From positions 1-12,661 of the forward strand of contig CAYGZM010000110.1 in assembly GCA_964354365.1 (NCBI GenBank): DNA of 12,661 nt. The letters run 5' to 3'. Positions 1-6,803 of this stretch are shown one piece after another. The first letter of the stretch is position 1. Every line of letters starts with the position of its first letter. This stretch comes from CAYGZM01 sp964354365 (lineage in GTDB: Bacteria > Planctomycetota > Phycisphaerae > Sedimentisphaerales > Anaerobacaceae). Below the pieces are notes generated by a model. The model saw only the letters and a list, made by a program, of their open reading frames with translations, was not told where the DNA came from and did no database searches. The translations under genes and the position numbers were made by a program.

Positions 1-46
1 GGACATTTCCTGGAATTTTGTTACTCTCTGCGATTTTTGAAGGGAA

Positions 47-202
47 ATGACCATGGAAGAGAACCGTAGAAGGTTTTTGGCCGAGGAGAAAGTCAGGATT
101 TTGCGTAAACACCTGGTTGAGAAGGCGCCCATTTCCGATGTCTGCGACGAGCTCAGTGTAAACAGGGCAGGCTTAGCGGGGACTGGTGAACGGGGGGATT
201 AG
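47..202 (+). pseudogene. truncated IS3-type transposase OrfA remnant
   Basis: A short plus-strand frame (ATG at 47, second ATG at 53, TAG at 200-202) encodes 51 residues. The first 40 look like the N-terminal helix-turn-helix of an IS3/IS911-type OrfA: a basic start, then FLAEEKVRILRKHL and a second helix ISDVCDELSVN. The family normally continues with a helix ending in an aromatic-Trp motif and runs to about 90-100 residues, followed by OrfB. Here the similarity stops near base 165, the rest looks unrelated, and the frame closes inside the last codons of the convergent rpoN. I see no OrfB. It is most likely a decayed insertion-sequence end. The window begins only 46 bases upstream, so a terminal inverted repeat cannot be confirmed. 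Family assignment is from memory of the motif pattern. Confidence 0.5.
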
Positions 203-1692
203 TATTTTTTTCTGAATCTTGCAGCGGGGATGTTGAGGAGCTTGCGGTATTTAGCGACGGTTCTTCGGGCGAGGTTTTCTATGCCGGCCTCGGCGAGCTT
301 TTTGCGGATTTCGTCGTCGCTGAGCGGCCTGCCTTTGTTTTCGGCATCTATGATCTGCTGGAGTTTTGCCCTTATCGCCTCCCAGCTTCGCGGTTGGCCG
401 TTGGCGTCTTCCATTCCGCCGCTGAAGAATTTTCGCAGGGGCAGGACGCCGGCGGGGCACTGGACGTATTTGCCGGCGACGGCCCTGGATACGGTGGCGA
501 GGTGGACGCCGACCTCATCGGCGACTGTTGACATTGGCAGTGGTCGAAGATACAGCTGGCCCTTGTCGAAGAAATCCTTTTGATGTTTGACGACGGCCTT
601 AGTGACTTTGAGCAGGGTGTTTTTTCGCTGCTCAATGGCGTCTATAATCCATTGGGCTGAGCGGATGTTGTTCAGGAGGAACTTCTTCGTGTTATCGCCG
701 GTGGTTGTGTCCTTTGCCATTCGTGAGTAGTAGCTGCTTACTCTGAGTCTGGGCAGATTTGCGTCGGCCAGCCGTATGGCGTATTCGTCCGGGCCTTCGG
801 ACGGCTCGACGATTACGTCGGCGGTTACGGGATGGTTTCGGTCGAGGCCGATCTGCAGGCCGGGTGAAGTGTCGAGCTTGCTCATACGCTCGACCGCGTG
901 ATTGACCTGTTCGATGGTGCAGTGCATCTTTTTTGCAATGTCGGGCAGACGATTCTCGAGCAGGGCGTCCATGTGGTCGGCGACCAGACGGATTTCAAAG
1001 CTCATATCGTCGCTGCTCTGGGCCATCTGGATGAGCAGACATTCTCTCAGGTCTCTGGCGCCGACGCCGGGCGGCTCCAACTGCTGGACAAGCTGGAGGG
1101 CCTCCTTGAGGTCGTCGAGCGTGAAATCGTTTTTGTCTTTATTATGCAGCTGCTCGAGGCGGACCGTCAGATAACCTCTGGCGTCGATGTAGTCTATGAT
1201 CATACCGCCTGCGTCTTTGACGGGCTGCTCGGCGTCCACCAATCCCCACTGCTCGGTGAGGTATTCGTGGAGCGACTGGGGGGGCGCCGCGGCGTTTTTG
1301 AGGGCTTCGAGCTTTCTGTCGGGCTCATCGCTTCGGGCTCGCGGGCGATAAGGCTGCGCCTGGCCCATATAGTCCCTGAAATCGTCAAAATCATCGCCGA
1401 GACTGCCAAGCCGTTCGAAGTCTTCGGTTTTGTTGGTGTCGGTGTTGACGACGAGGTCTTTTTCGCCGATGTCCGGGCTTGGGTCGTCACGGGGTGGTTC
1501 TTCGGGCGGTTGAGGCTGTTCGGGGGCTGTCGGCTCGACCAATTCGAGTACAGGATTGCTGTTTAGCTCTTGTTCTATTCTCTCTTGCAGCGCAAGGATG
1601 GAGAGCTGGAGAATCTCCATCGACTGGATCATGTGCGGAGCGAGCTTTAGTCGCTGCTCCATCCGCAAATCACCTCGCATCTCCAGCTTCAT
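199..1692 (-). CDS. rpoN: RNA polymerase sigma-54 factor RpoN
   Basis: The 497-residue product directs RNA polymerase to -24/-12 promoters that need an AAA+ activator. Region I is visible at residues 1-50: a Gln/Leu-rich start with LKLAPHMIQSMEILQLS. An acidic, proline-rich region II follows (about 50-110), then the core-binding domain, then a helix-turn-helix around STVADEVGVHLATVSRAVAG. Near the C-terminus (about 475-484) is the RpoN box ARRTVAKYRK, the diagnostic -24 recognition motif. Length is normal (470-500). The ATG at 1692 keeps the conserved N-terminal residues but has only a weak GGGTGG before it. The ATG of Met11 (at 1662) is preceded by GAGGTGA at good spacing, so it is a possible alternative start. 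A strong promoter lies about 65 bases upstream. The gene stands alone and converges on a transposase remnant that overlaps its stop codon. The family call is secure. Confidence 0.97.
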   Translation of the reverse strand: MKLEMRGDLRMEQRLKLAPHMIQSMEILQLSILALQERIEQELNSNPVLELVEPTAPEQPQPPEEPPRDDPSPDIGEKDLVVNTDTNKTEDFERLGSLGDDFDDFRDYMGQAQPYRPRARSDEPDRKLEALKNAAAPPQSLHEYLTEQWGLVDAEQPVKDAGGMIIDYIDARGYLTVRLEQLHNKDKNDFTLDDLKEALQLVQQLEPPGVGARDLRECLLIQMAQSSDDMSFEIRLVADHMDALLENRLPDIAKKMHCTIEQVNHAVERMSKLDTSPGLQIGLDRNHPVTADVIVEPSEGPDEYAIRLADANLPRLRVSSYYSRMAKDTTTGDNTKKFLLNNIRSAQWIIDAIEQRKNTLLKVTKAVVKHQKDFFDKGQLYLRPLPMSTVADEVGVHLATVSRAVAGKYVQCPAGVLPLRKFFSGGMEDANGQPRSWEAIRAKLQQIIDAENKGRPLSDDEIRKKLAEAGIENLARRTVAKYRKLLNIPAARFRKKY

Positions 1693-1753
1693 AGGACCAC
1701 CCGGCCGAGTTTCCTGTTCCTGCTATTTAGCTACGCCTGCTCTGCCCGTCTGC

Positions 1754-1775
1754 GTGCATTATATCATAAGTGCAC
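1754..1775. promoter_or_regulatory. dyad over the rpoN -10 region, possible operator
   Basis: The bases GTGCATTAT-ATC-ATAAGTGCAC form a near-palindrome with a one-base offset between the arms. It covers the proposed -10 hexamer and the transcription start, so a bound dimer would block transcription. No known regulator box is recognised; chance is possible. Confidence 0.3.
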
Positions 1776-1791
1776 AAAGTGATTTCGTCAA
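1763..1791 (-). promoter_or_regulatory. sigma-70-type promoter of rpoN
   Basis: On the minus strand TTGACG (1791-1786) and TATGAT (1768-1763) are separated by 17 bases, each one mismatch from consensus. Transcription would start near 1756, giving a leader of about 60 bases before the rpoN ATG. This is a strong match with optimal spacing and correct orientation. Confidence 0.7.
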
Positions 1792-1920
1792 GATTTGAAA
1801 GCCGGTTGAGAAAAAACAAGGGTATGAGAATTGCAGCCGAGAGAGGAAATAACGGGGCAGAGCGCAGAAGATTTGGTTCTTCCGAATAATGGATAGGTGT
1901 ACTTCGCGACTCGGAAGAGC

Positions 1921-2005
1921 GAGAAAAACCGTTCGGGGCCCCAGAGGTCCAAATTACCCCCCTGGTTGCCCTAATTTGGCCCTCTGCCCAAACGATTTTT
2001 CTCTC
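1921..2005 (-). repeat. long imperfect inverted repeat / hairpin
   Basis: The arms are 1921-1956 and 1971-2005. Read as minus-strand RNA, the 5' arm starts GAGAAAAAUCGUUUGGGC and its outer block pairs with a 3' arm ending CGGUUUUUCUC. An inner block pairs AGAGGGCCAAAUUA with UAAUUUGGACCUCU, with one G-A mismatch. A four-base bulge separates the blocks and the loop is G-rich. Two outer mismatches are C-A on the plus strand but G-U wobbles on the minus strand, so the structure fits a minus-strand transcript better. It lies about 150 bases after the oxidoreductase stop and 130 bases before the rpoN promoter, so it may be a terminator or processing structure. A mobile repeat or small RNA is also possible. 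Confidence 0.6.
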
Positions 2006-2103
2006 CAGACAACTCCAAGGCCCTGACCTGCAACGGCCACCTACTCATTAACCGGATGAAGCGAAGATTTCCCTGCTTTTGTTCCCGAAACCGCAACGGC
2101 CAG

Positions 2104-2119
2104 CAGCCTGCAAAGGCTG
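2104..2119 (-). terminator. small hairpin after the exported oxidoreductase operon
   Basis: CAGCCT and AGGCTG form a perfect 6-bp stem around a 4-base loop, 35 bases past the stop at 2155. No T tract follows on the minus strand, so it is not a standard intrinsic terminator; it may stabilise the mRNA end. Confidence 0.25.
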
Positions 2120-2154
2120 ACATTCGTTTTGCGCTACGTCACAAAATCAAGGCT

Positions 2155-3543
2155 CTACAGGGTCCATCCTTCGCGGTATTGGCAGTGCAGGTACTTATCG
2201 GTCTGCGGCGCGTTGGTGAACTTGAAGGCGGATGCGTCCCATTGCAGCCTGCTGCGGGTCTGCAGGGCGACGTTGCCGAGCAGAAGCGCCTCGGTAACTG
2301 GGCCGGAGAATTGGAAGTTTGCGCCGGCCGGTTCACCGCCTTTGACGGCCTGGAGCCACTCGTCGTGGTGTCCGATTGATCGGGGGATGGTTTTGGGCGG
2401 CTGTTGGTATGCTCGCATTTTCGATTCGGGAATCAAGCGAGGTTTTTCGCCGGAGAAGCCGCAGAGTATCTTGCCTTTGTCGCCTATGAACAGCAGCCCT
2501 TCCCTTTCCAGCTCGTTGGCCTCGAATTCCTGCGGTATGGGAGGTTTGAGGCCGCCGTCGTACCAGGTAAGGGTTACGGGCGGCATATCGCCTCGGGCGG
2601 GGAAGCTCCAGCGAATCATTGAGGAGCGGGGGTAGGTTTCTTCGCTGAACTGCAGCTGGTCCCACATTTTTGGGGCGTGGCCTGAACTGCTGGCCTCAAC
2701 GGTTTGCGGCGAGCCGAGCTTGAGAACGCGGAAGATTGTATCGAAGCTATAACAGCCCATATCGCCGAGGGCGCCTGTTCCGAAGTCTCGCCAGCCTCGC
2801 CAGACCAGCGGCAGATAGGCGGGGTGATATGGTCTGTAGGGGGCCGGGCCAAGCCATAAGTCCCAGTCGAGGGATTCGGGGACGGGCGGTGTGTCTTTCG
2901 GCCTGTCCATGCCCTGGGGCCAGATTGGGCGGTTGGACCAGTTGTGGACCTCGCGGACGGGGCCGATAGCGCCATCCCATATCCATTCGCGGAGCAGGCG
3001 AGAATCTTCGGAGGCCTGGTTGACGGTGCCAAGCTGCGTGGCGACTTTGTGCTTCCGCGCGGCTTCTGCGATTTTGCGGGCCTCGAAGACGGTGTGGGTG
3101 AGCGGTTTTTGGCAATAGACGTGCTTGCCGGCGCTCATCGCGGCGATTGAGATGAGGGTGTGCGAGTGGTCGGGGGTCACGACGAGAACGGCGTCGATGT
3201 TCTTTTGCTTTTCGAGCATTGTGCGGAAGTCGTTGTGTGCGGCGCAATCGGCATTGCCGTACTTGTCATCGACAGTCTTTTTGGCCCTGCCGCGGTTGTC
3301 GGCATCGACGTCGCAGACGGCGACTATTCGCACGTTCGGCTTGTCGAGGAAGGTTTTCATATCGCGTGTGCCCTGGTCGCCGACGCCGATGCAGCCGATA
3401 TTGATTTTTTCGCCTGGGGCGGGAGTCCCTGCGCCTGCGAAGACGCGGCGGGGCAGGATAGTGAAGGCCGCGGCGGCGGCAGCCCCGCCAACGAACCGGC
3501 GTCGGGATATGCTCGTGTTCTTGATTGTTCTGTCGCTTGCCAT
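2155..3543 (-). CDS. Tat-exported Gfo/Idh/MocA-family oxidoreductase (paralog 1)
   Basis: The 462-residue protein carries a twin-arginine signal, SRRRFVGG at 13-20, with an Ala-rich hydrophobic stretch to about 36, so it is probably exported folded with its nucleotide bound. A Rossmann fold follows: GCIGVGDQG at 50-58 and an acidic AVCDVD at 75-80. The family EKP motif reads C-Q-K-P at 144-147, with Gln replacing Glu but the Lys kept. The usual Asp-x3-His site reads D261-x3-Y265; a Tyr here is reminiscent of glucose-fructose oxidoreductase, another exported member. The product probably oxidises or epimerises a sugar or cyclitol using NAD(P); the substrate is unknown. The ATG has GGAG 7 bases upstream. 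It starts 24 bases after its paralog's stop, and both end in YREGWTL, so they form one operon derived by duplication. Confidence 0.9.
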   Translation of the reverse strand: MASDRTIKNTSISRRRFVGGAAAAAAFTILPRRVFAGAGTPAPGEKINIGCIGVGDQGTRDMKTFLDKPNVRIVAVCDVDADNRGRAKKTVDDKYGNADCAAHNDFRTMLEKQKNIDAVLVVTPDHSHTLISIAAMSAGKHVYCQKPLTHTVFEARKIAEAARKHKVATQLGTVNQASEDSRLLREWIWDGAIGPVREVHNWSNRPIWPQGMDRPKDTPPVPESLDWDLWLGPAPYRPYHPAYLPLVWRGWRDFGTGALGDMGCYSFDTIFRVLKLGSPQTVEASSSGHAPKMWDQLQFSEETYPRSSMIRWSFPARGDMPPVTLTWYDGGLKPPIPQEFEANELEREGLLFIGDKGKILCGFSGEKPRLIPESKMRAYQQPPKTIPRSIGHHDEWLQAVKGGEPAGANFQFSGPVTEALLLGNVALQTRSRLQWDASAFKFTNAPQTDKYLHCQYREGWTL

Positions 3544-3567
3544 ATCAGGTCTCCGAAAAATCGGTCT

Positions 3568-4923
3568 TTACAATGTCCATCCTTCTCTGTACGGGCAGTG
3601 GACGTATCGGCCGGCCTCGGTAACATTGGTGGAGGCCATTTTTGGGCCGTCCCAGTAGAGTTTTTGGCCGGTGCGAACGGCGATGTTGCCAAGCAGGAGC
3701 ACTTCTGTAAGCGGGCCGGCGAAATCAAAATTGGCAGTGGTCGGCTTGCCGCCCTTGCAGGCCTCTATCCATTCTTCGTAGTGGCCGGGCGAGCGCGAGA
3801 TGGTTTTGGGCGGCAGCTTGTACTGCTTCATTTTCTCCTCGGGAATAATCCGCGGGCTCTCTGCGCACCAGCCGGGAGCGAGGATTTTTCCTTTATCGCC
3901 GATGAAGAGCGATCCGCCGTCGTTGTCGCCGAGCTTTCGGTCCTGTTCGAGCTCCTGGGGTCGAGGGGGCATATTTCCGCCGTCGTACCACATCATCGTT
4001 ACGGGCGGCATATCTCCACGGGCGGGAAATTCGTATCGGACAATCGACCTGGTCGGGCCTGTCTCTTCGTTGCAGCCCTCCTGCGAGACGACCTCGACGC
4101 TGGTTGGATAGCCGAGCCTCAGCGCCCGGAAGATGGGTGAGGAATTGTGGATACCCATATCGCCGAGCGGCCCGGTGCCAAAGTCCCACCAGCCTCGCCA
4201 CTTGAAGGGCACGTACGCAGGGTGATACGGCCTATAGGGGGCCGGTCCGAGCCAGAGGTCCCAGTCGAGCGTGGCCGGCGCCGGAGGTTTATCTTCGGGG
4301 CGGTCAACGCCCTGTGGCCACCAGCCTTTGGGCCTGTCGGTCCAGGTATGTACCTCGCGGACCGGGCCGATCGCGCCGTCCCATATCCATTCACATAAGA
4401 GGCGAATGCCTTCGCCGGAGTGTCCCTGGATGCCCATTTGCGTGGCGACCTTGTGCTCGCGGGCGGCCTCGGCGACCTTGCGGGCCTCATAAATGGTGTG
4501 CGTCAACGGTTTTTCGCAATAGACGTGCTTGCCCATTTTGATAGCGGTTATGGTGGCGACGGCGTGAACGTGGTCCGGGGTCGAGACGATTACGGCATCG
4601 ATGTCTTTTTGATTATCGAGCATCTTGCGGAAGTCGCGGTATTGCTTTGCGTTGGGGTAGCGTTTGAACGTCCCAGCGGCCTGCTTTTCGTCCACGTCGC
4701 ACAGGGCGACGATGTTCTGGCTTTCCACGCCGCTCAAATTGTCCGCTCCCCTGCCGCCCGCGCCGATAGCGGCTATGTTCAGCTTCTCACTGGGCGGGGT
4801 ATTCCCGGCGCCCCCCAAAACGTGTCGCGGGACAATCGTGAACGCGGTCACGGTAGCGGCAGCTCCTATAAAATCTCGGCGGGACATATTTTTGTTTTTG
4901 GCGCCCTTGTTACGGTCTTTCAT
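3568..4923 (-). CDS. Tat-exported Gfo/Idh/MocA-family oxidoreductase (paralog 2)
   Basis: The product has 451 residues. I chose the ATG at 4923 because GAGGAG lies 8 bases before it and the Tat signal SRRDFIG (14-20) then sits in the right place; an open frame continues to 5028, but that extension shows no signal-peptide character. A hydrophobic stretch follows to about residue 36. The Rossmann loop is IGAGGRG at 53-59, then ALCDVD. Both catalytic motifs are canonical: C-E-K-P at 136-139 and D255-x3-H259. The C-terminal domain shares long blocks with the gene downstream, such as WDLWLGPAPYRPYHPAY and the terminal YREGWTL. It is probably a periplasmic NAD(P)-dependent sugar or cyclitol dehydrogenase; the substrate cannot be deduced. 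It is the first gene of a two-gene operon with its own promoter candidate. Confidence 0.9.
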   Translation of the reverse strand: MKDRNKGAKNKNMSRRDFIGAAATVTAFTIVPRHVLGGAGNTPPSEKLNIAAIGAGGRGADNLSGVESQNIVALCDVDEKQAAGTFKRYPNAKQYRDFRKMLDNQKDIDAVIVSTPDHVHAVATITAIKMGKHVYCEKPLTHTIYEARKVAEAAREHKVATQMGIQGHSGEGIRLLCEWIWDGAIGPVREVHTWTDRPKGWWPQGVDRPEDKPPAPATLDWDLWLGPAPYRPYHPAYVPFKWRGWWDFGTGPLGDMGIHNSSPIFRALRLGYPTSVEVVSQEGCNEETGPTRSIVRYEFPARGDMPPVTMMWYDGGNMPPRPQELEQDRKLGDNDGGSLFIGDKGKILAPGWCAESPRIIPEEKMKQYKLPPKTISRSPGHYEEWIEACKGGKPTTANFDFAGPLTEVLLLGNIAVRTGQKLYWDGPKMASTNVTEAGRYVHCPYREGWTL

Positions 4924-4989
4924 GTTCGTATCTCCTCGACAAATAGAATGCCGCCGAACCCCACGAAGATGAGGGATTCGACCTTGAGA

Positions 4990-5018
4990 ATCATCATCCT
5001 GTCGTGTTCTTATGTCAA
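4990..5018 (-). promoter_or_regulatory. promoter of the exported oxidoreductase pair
   Basis: A perfect -35 TTGACA (5018-5013, minus strand) is 17 bases from GATGAT (4995-4990), a 4/6 match to the -10 consensus. It predicts a leader of about 60 bases ending in a good Shine-Dalgarno sequence before the ATG at 4923. Confidence 0.5.
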
Positions 5019-5038
5019 GTGTAATCACCCGCCGACGG

Positions 5039-5058
5039 CCTATTCCTTCGGGAATGGG
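5039..5058 (+). other. UUCG-tetraloop hairpin
   Basis: CCTATTCC and GGAATGGG form an 8-bp stem with one T-G wobble around TTCG. The stable tetraloop and the wobble fit plus-strand RNA; read on the minus strand the wobble becomes an A-C mismatch. No plus-strand gene is nearby, so its role is unclear. Confidence 0.35.
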
Positions 5059-5156
5059 AATCCCCAGGTCTCTTTACATTCGCAAACATCATCAACCCAT
5101 TGCAAGAACCCACCGGCCAAAAACGCGCCCACCAATACGATAAACAAGCTTAGCAC
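5040..5156 (-). CDS. possible small single-pass membrane protein
   Basis: From a GTG at 5156 a 38-codon minus-strand frame runs to TAG at 5040-5042. Its first half is strongly hydrophobic (SLFIVLVGAFLAGGFLQW), long enough for one membrane helix. The tail is polar with two Cys (CECKE) and ends GFPFPKE. No convincing Shine-Dalgarno sequence precedes the GTG, and the frame stays open further upstream through a TTG and a repeat-like palindrome, so the start is uncertain. T-rich strands often give hydrophobic frames by chance. It resembles no family I know. I list it because the composition is coherent and the region otherwise has no gene. Confidence 0.22.
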   Translation of the reverse strand: MLSLFIVLVGAFLAGGFLQWVDDVCECKETWGFPFPKE

Positions 5157-5173
5157 TCTAACAACACCCAACT

Positions 5174-5201
5174 CGTCATTCCGAGCGCAGCCGAGGAATC
5201 T
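5174..5201. repeat. REP-like dispersed repeat
   Basis: The segment CGTCATTCCGAG, followed by CGCAGCCGAGGAATCT, closely resembles a short repeat that I recall as widespread in unrelated bacterial genomes (a CGTCATTCCGAG...GAGGAATCT form). Only one copy is in this window, so the repetitive nature rests on memory. Confidence 0.4.
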
Positions 5202-5338
5202 ATTCAAATAGCCCAGCGAAGCGGCGCCTCATTTTGAAGTCAGGTTTTGTTACAGCCTCTTAGAACCGGATTTACTGTGACTTTCATTCTTTGCCTTCCA
5301 ATAGAACAACTTGCCGGTTTGTCGTCGAAGCTCGTGCT

Positions 5339-6775
5339 CTATCCAAGCTCGCGCTTGGCGGTCTCGACTATTGAGTCCACTTGTTTTGCCGTCTCAGGTT
5401 GCAACGGTTCGGGCTTATGGCTGTCAAGGATTCGCTTCACTTCGTTTTTGATTCGCTCGGCCATAGAGAGGCTGCCGCCGGCGTCCCAGGCGTCCCAGTT
5501 TTCTCTCGTCCAGGCCATACCGGGCAGCCAAAGCTCTTTTCGGAAGTGCTCGACCGTGTGGTGTTCGGCAAGGAAATTCCCGCCCGGGCCTACTTGCCGA
5601 ACCACCTCCGTCGCAAGGGTATCGGCGTTGACCTCGAAACCCCGCACAATCCGCTTTACATACTCCATCACTTCATTGTCGAGATACAGCCACACGAGAC
5701 TGCCTGCATGGTCGGTCCCGCATATACCGCAGTGTCCGAATGTATCGGCGCCGGCCAGCGCTCCTGCGAGCAGGCTCGTGCCTTTCTCGACGCCCGCCTG
5801 GACGTCGGGCGCTTTGGCGTCGGTCAGGCCGACGTTGATGTATGCGGGAAAGCCGTAGTGCCTCGCCATCTGGACCATCGCGACCGCCATCAGCCCCTGC
5901 TCCGGCGACCCGAATGAACAGATGCTCGTCCTCGGGTCCATAATATGCGGTATGCCGCCGTAGGTGATTGGCGTCCCCGGTGCAAAAAGCTGAGTTATTA
6001 CGATACCGGCAAGTATCTCGGCGTTTTCCTGTGCCAATGTCCCGGCCAAGGTTGCCGGCGCAGTGGCGCCTGTCATCGCCATAGGCCCGATGCTGACGGG
6101 CTGTCCTGCCTGTGCAAATTCCTTTACGATATCCAGGCCGTCTTTGGGCAATTGCAGCGGGCTGATTGGTTCGAGGAAGGCTTCGACCATCGGCTTGTCG
6201 CGCAGCGATGCATCGCCGCCGGCGACCGTGCTGTATATCTCAAGGATATACCTGGCGGTCCTGCCGTTCTTGACCCAGCAGCGTGTGGGCTTGCTCGTGC
6301 CCTTGACCAGCTCAGCGGTAAGATATACATCGCGCCACGCCTGCGAGACCTGCTCGGGCTGCGCCATCGAGCCTACTATGGTGATGTTGCTCAAGGCGTC
6401 AGCGAGCTTTATGGCCTCGCGCGCATCCTGTATTGTGGCTGCGCGGCGCTCGCCGGTATCCGTATCAATCCAGCTATACTGGCCGGGACTGCTCATCAAC
6501 ACCAAATCGCCGTACCCGAACCTTGCGGTCCGCCGCGGATTTCTGCCATAAAGAACGTATTTCTTGCCGGCCCGCTCGATGCCATCCATCACGAGCTTCT
6601 CGGGCAGACGGGCAATCCTGCCGTCCTTATCCACCCTGGCCCCGGCCCGGGCCAGAAGCTCCAGTGCTCCATCGTGATGCACCATAATTCCGGTGTCGCG
6701 AAGTATGAGCAGGGTGGCGTCGTGGATGCTTTGTATCTCCCGGTCGGACAGTATCTTTACGCTTATCCTGGCCAT
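5339..6775 (-). CDS. MttB-superfamily (trimethylamine methyltransferase-like) corrinoid methyltransferase, no pyrrolysine
   Basis: The 478-residue protein belongs to the MttB superfamily (COG5598), which transfers a methyl group from a quaternary or tertiary amine, or a related methylated substrate, to a corrinoid protein. Supporting stretches include a typical N-terminal helix with ILRDTGIMVHHDGALELLARAGA, SSPGQYSWID near 95-104, SIGPMAMTGATAPATLAGTLA near 228-248, PITYGGIPHIMDPRTSICSFGSP near 269-291 and DAKAPDVQAGVEKG near 319-332. The frame has no internal amber codon and ends at a TAG at the expected family length, so this is the non-pyrrolysine type, as in glycine-betaine methyltransferase MtgB. 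The ATG at 6775 was chosen because homology starts there; the frame extends upstream only inside the preceding gene. Its ribosome site is weak (GGAG 13 bases away). It starts 28 bases after the dehydrogenase gene and is probably co-transcribed. No corrinoid protein or reductive activase is in the window. The substrate is unknown. Confidence 0.85.
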   Translation of the reverse strand: MARISVKILSDREIQSIHDATLLILRDTGIMVHHDGALELLARAGARVDKDGRIARLPEKLVMDGIERAGKKYVLYGRNPRRTARFGYGDLVLMSSPGQYSWIDTDTGERRAATIQDAREAIKLADALSNITIVGSMAQPEQVSQAWRDVYLTAELVKGTSKPTRCWVKNGRTARYILEIYSTVAGGDASLRDKPMVEAFLEPISPLQLPKDGLDIVKEFAQAGQPVSIGPMAMTGATAPATLAGTLAQENAEILAGIVITQLFAPGTPITYGGIPHIMDPRTSICSFGSPEQGLMAVAMVQMARHYGFPAYINVGLTDAKAPDVQAGVEKGTSLLAGALAGADTFGHCGICGTDHAGSLVWLYLDNEVMEYVKRIVRGFEVNADTLATEVVRQVGPGGNFLAEHHTVEHFRKELWLPGMAWTRENWDAWDAGGSLSMAERIKNEVKRILDSHKPEPLQPETAKQVDSIVETAKRELG

Positions 6776-6803
6776 ATTGCAGTTGGCTCTCCAAGAACCC
6801 GGT

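Larger units (their letters stand above)
1693..2154. other. 462-base intergenic region upstream of rpoN
   Basis: This gap separates the rpoN start from the stop of the exported oxidoreductase. It holds the rpoN promoter and dyad (1754-1791), a long imperfect inverted repeat (1921-2005), a small 6-bp hairpin (2104-2119), and a 10-base direct repeat GCAACGGCCA at 2030-2039 and 2093-2102. I find no convincing coding frame on either strand. Confidence 0.6.
4924..5338. other. 415-base intergenic region
   Basis: The gap lies between the stop of the MttB-like gene and the start of the exported oxidoreductase pair. It contains the promoter for the pair (4990-5018), a UUCG-loop hairpin (5039-5058), a possible small membrane-protein frame (5040-5156), and a dispersed-repeat-like palindrome (5174-5201). 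Bases 5202-5338 show nothing I can name. No clear intrinsic terminator follows the methyltransferase gene. Confidence 0.6.

Noticed and set aside
898..1566. A 222-codon plus-strand open frame within rpoN
   Set aside because: It is a mirror of rpoN codon use on the opposite strand; the protein does not resemble anything.
3160..4140. A 326-codon plus-strand open frame
   Set aside because: It lies opposite the two exported oxidoreductase genes, its translation shows no family motifs, and long antisense frames are expected opposite GC-rich coding DNA.
4924..5028. N-terminal extension of exported oxidoreductase paralog 2
   Set aside because: It would bury the Tat signal inside the protein and cross the proposed promoter; the ATG at 4923 has a strong ribosome site.
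5250..5338. Open minus-strand frames continuing after the methyltransferase stop
   Set aside because: Two frames stay open for about 20-30 codons past the TAG, but neither has a start or a recognisable motif, and the methyltransferase is already full length. Treated as chance.
5339..5341. The terminal TAG of the MttB-like gene as a pyrrolysine codon
   Set aside because: In pyrrolysine-type MttB the amber codon is internal; here it follows a full-length C-terminus and a read-through frame adds no family sequence.
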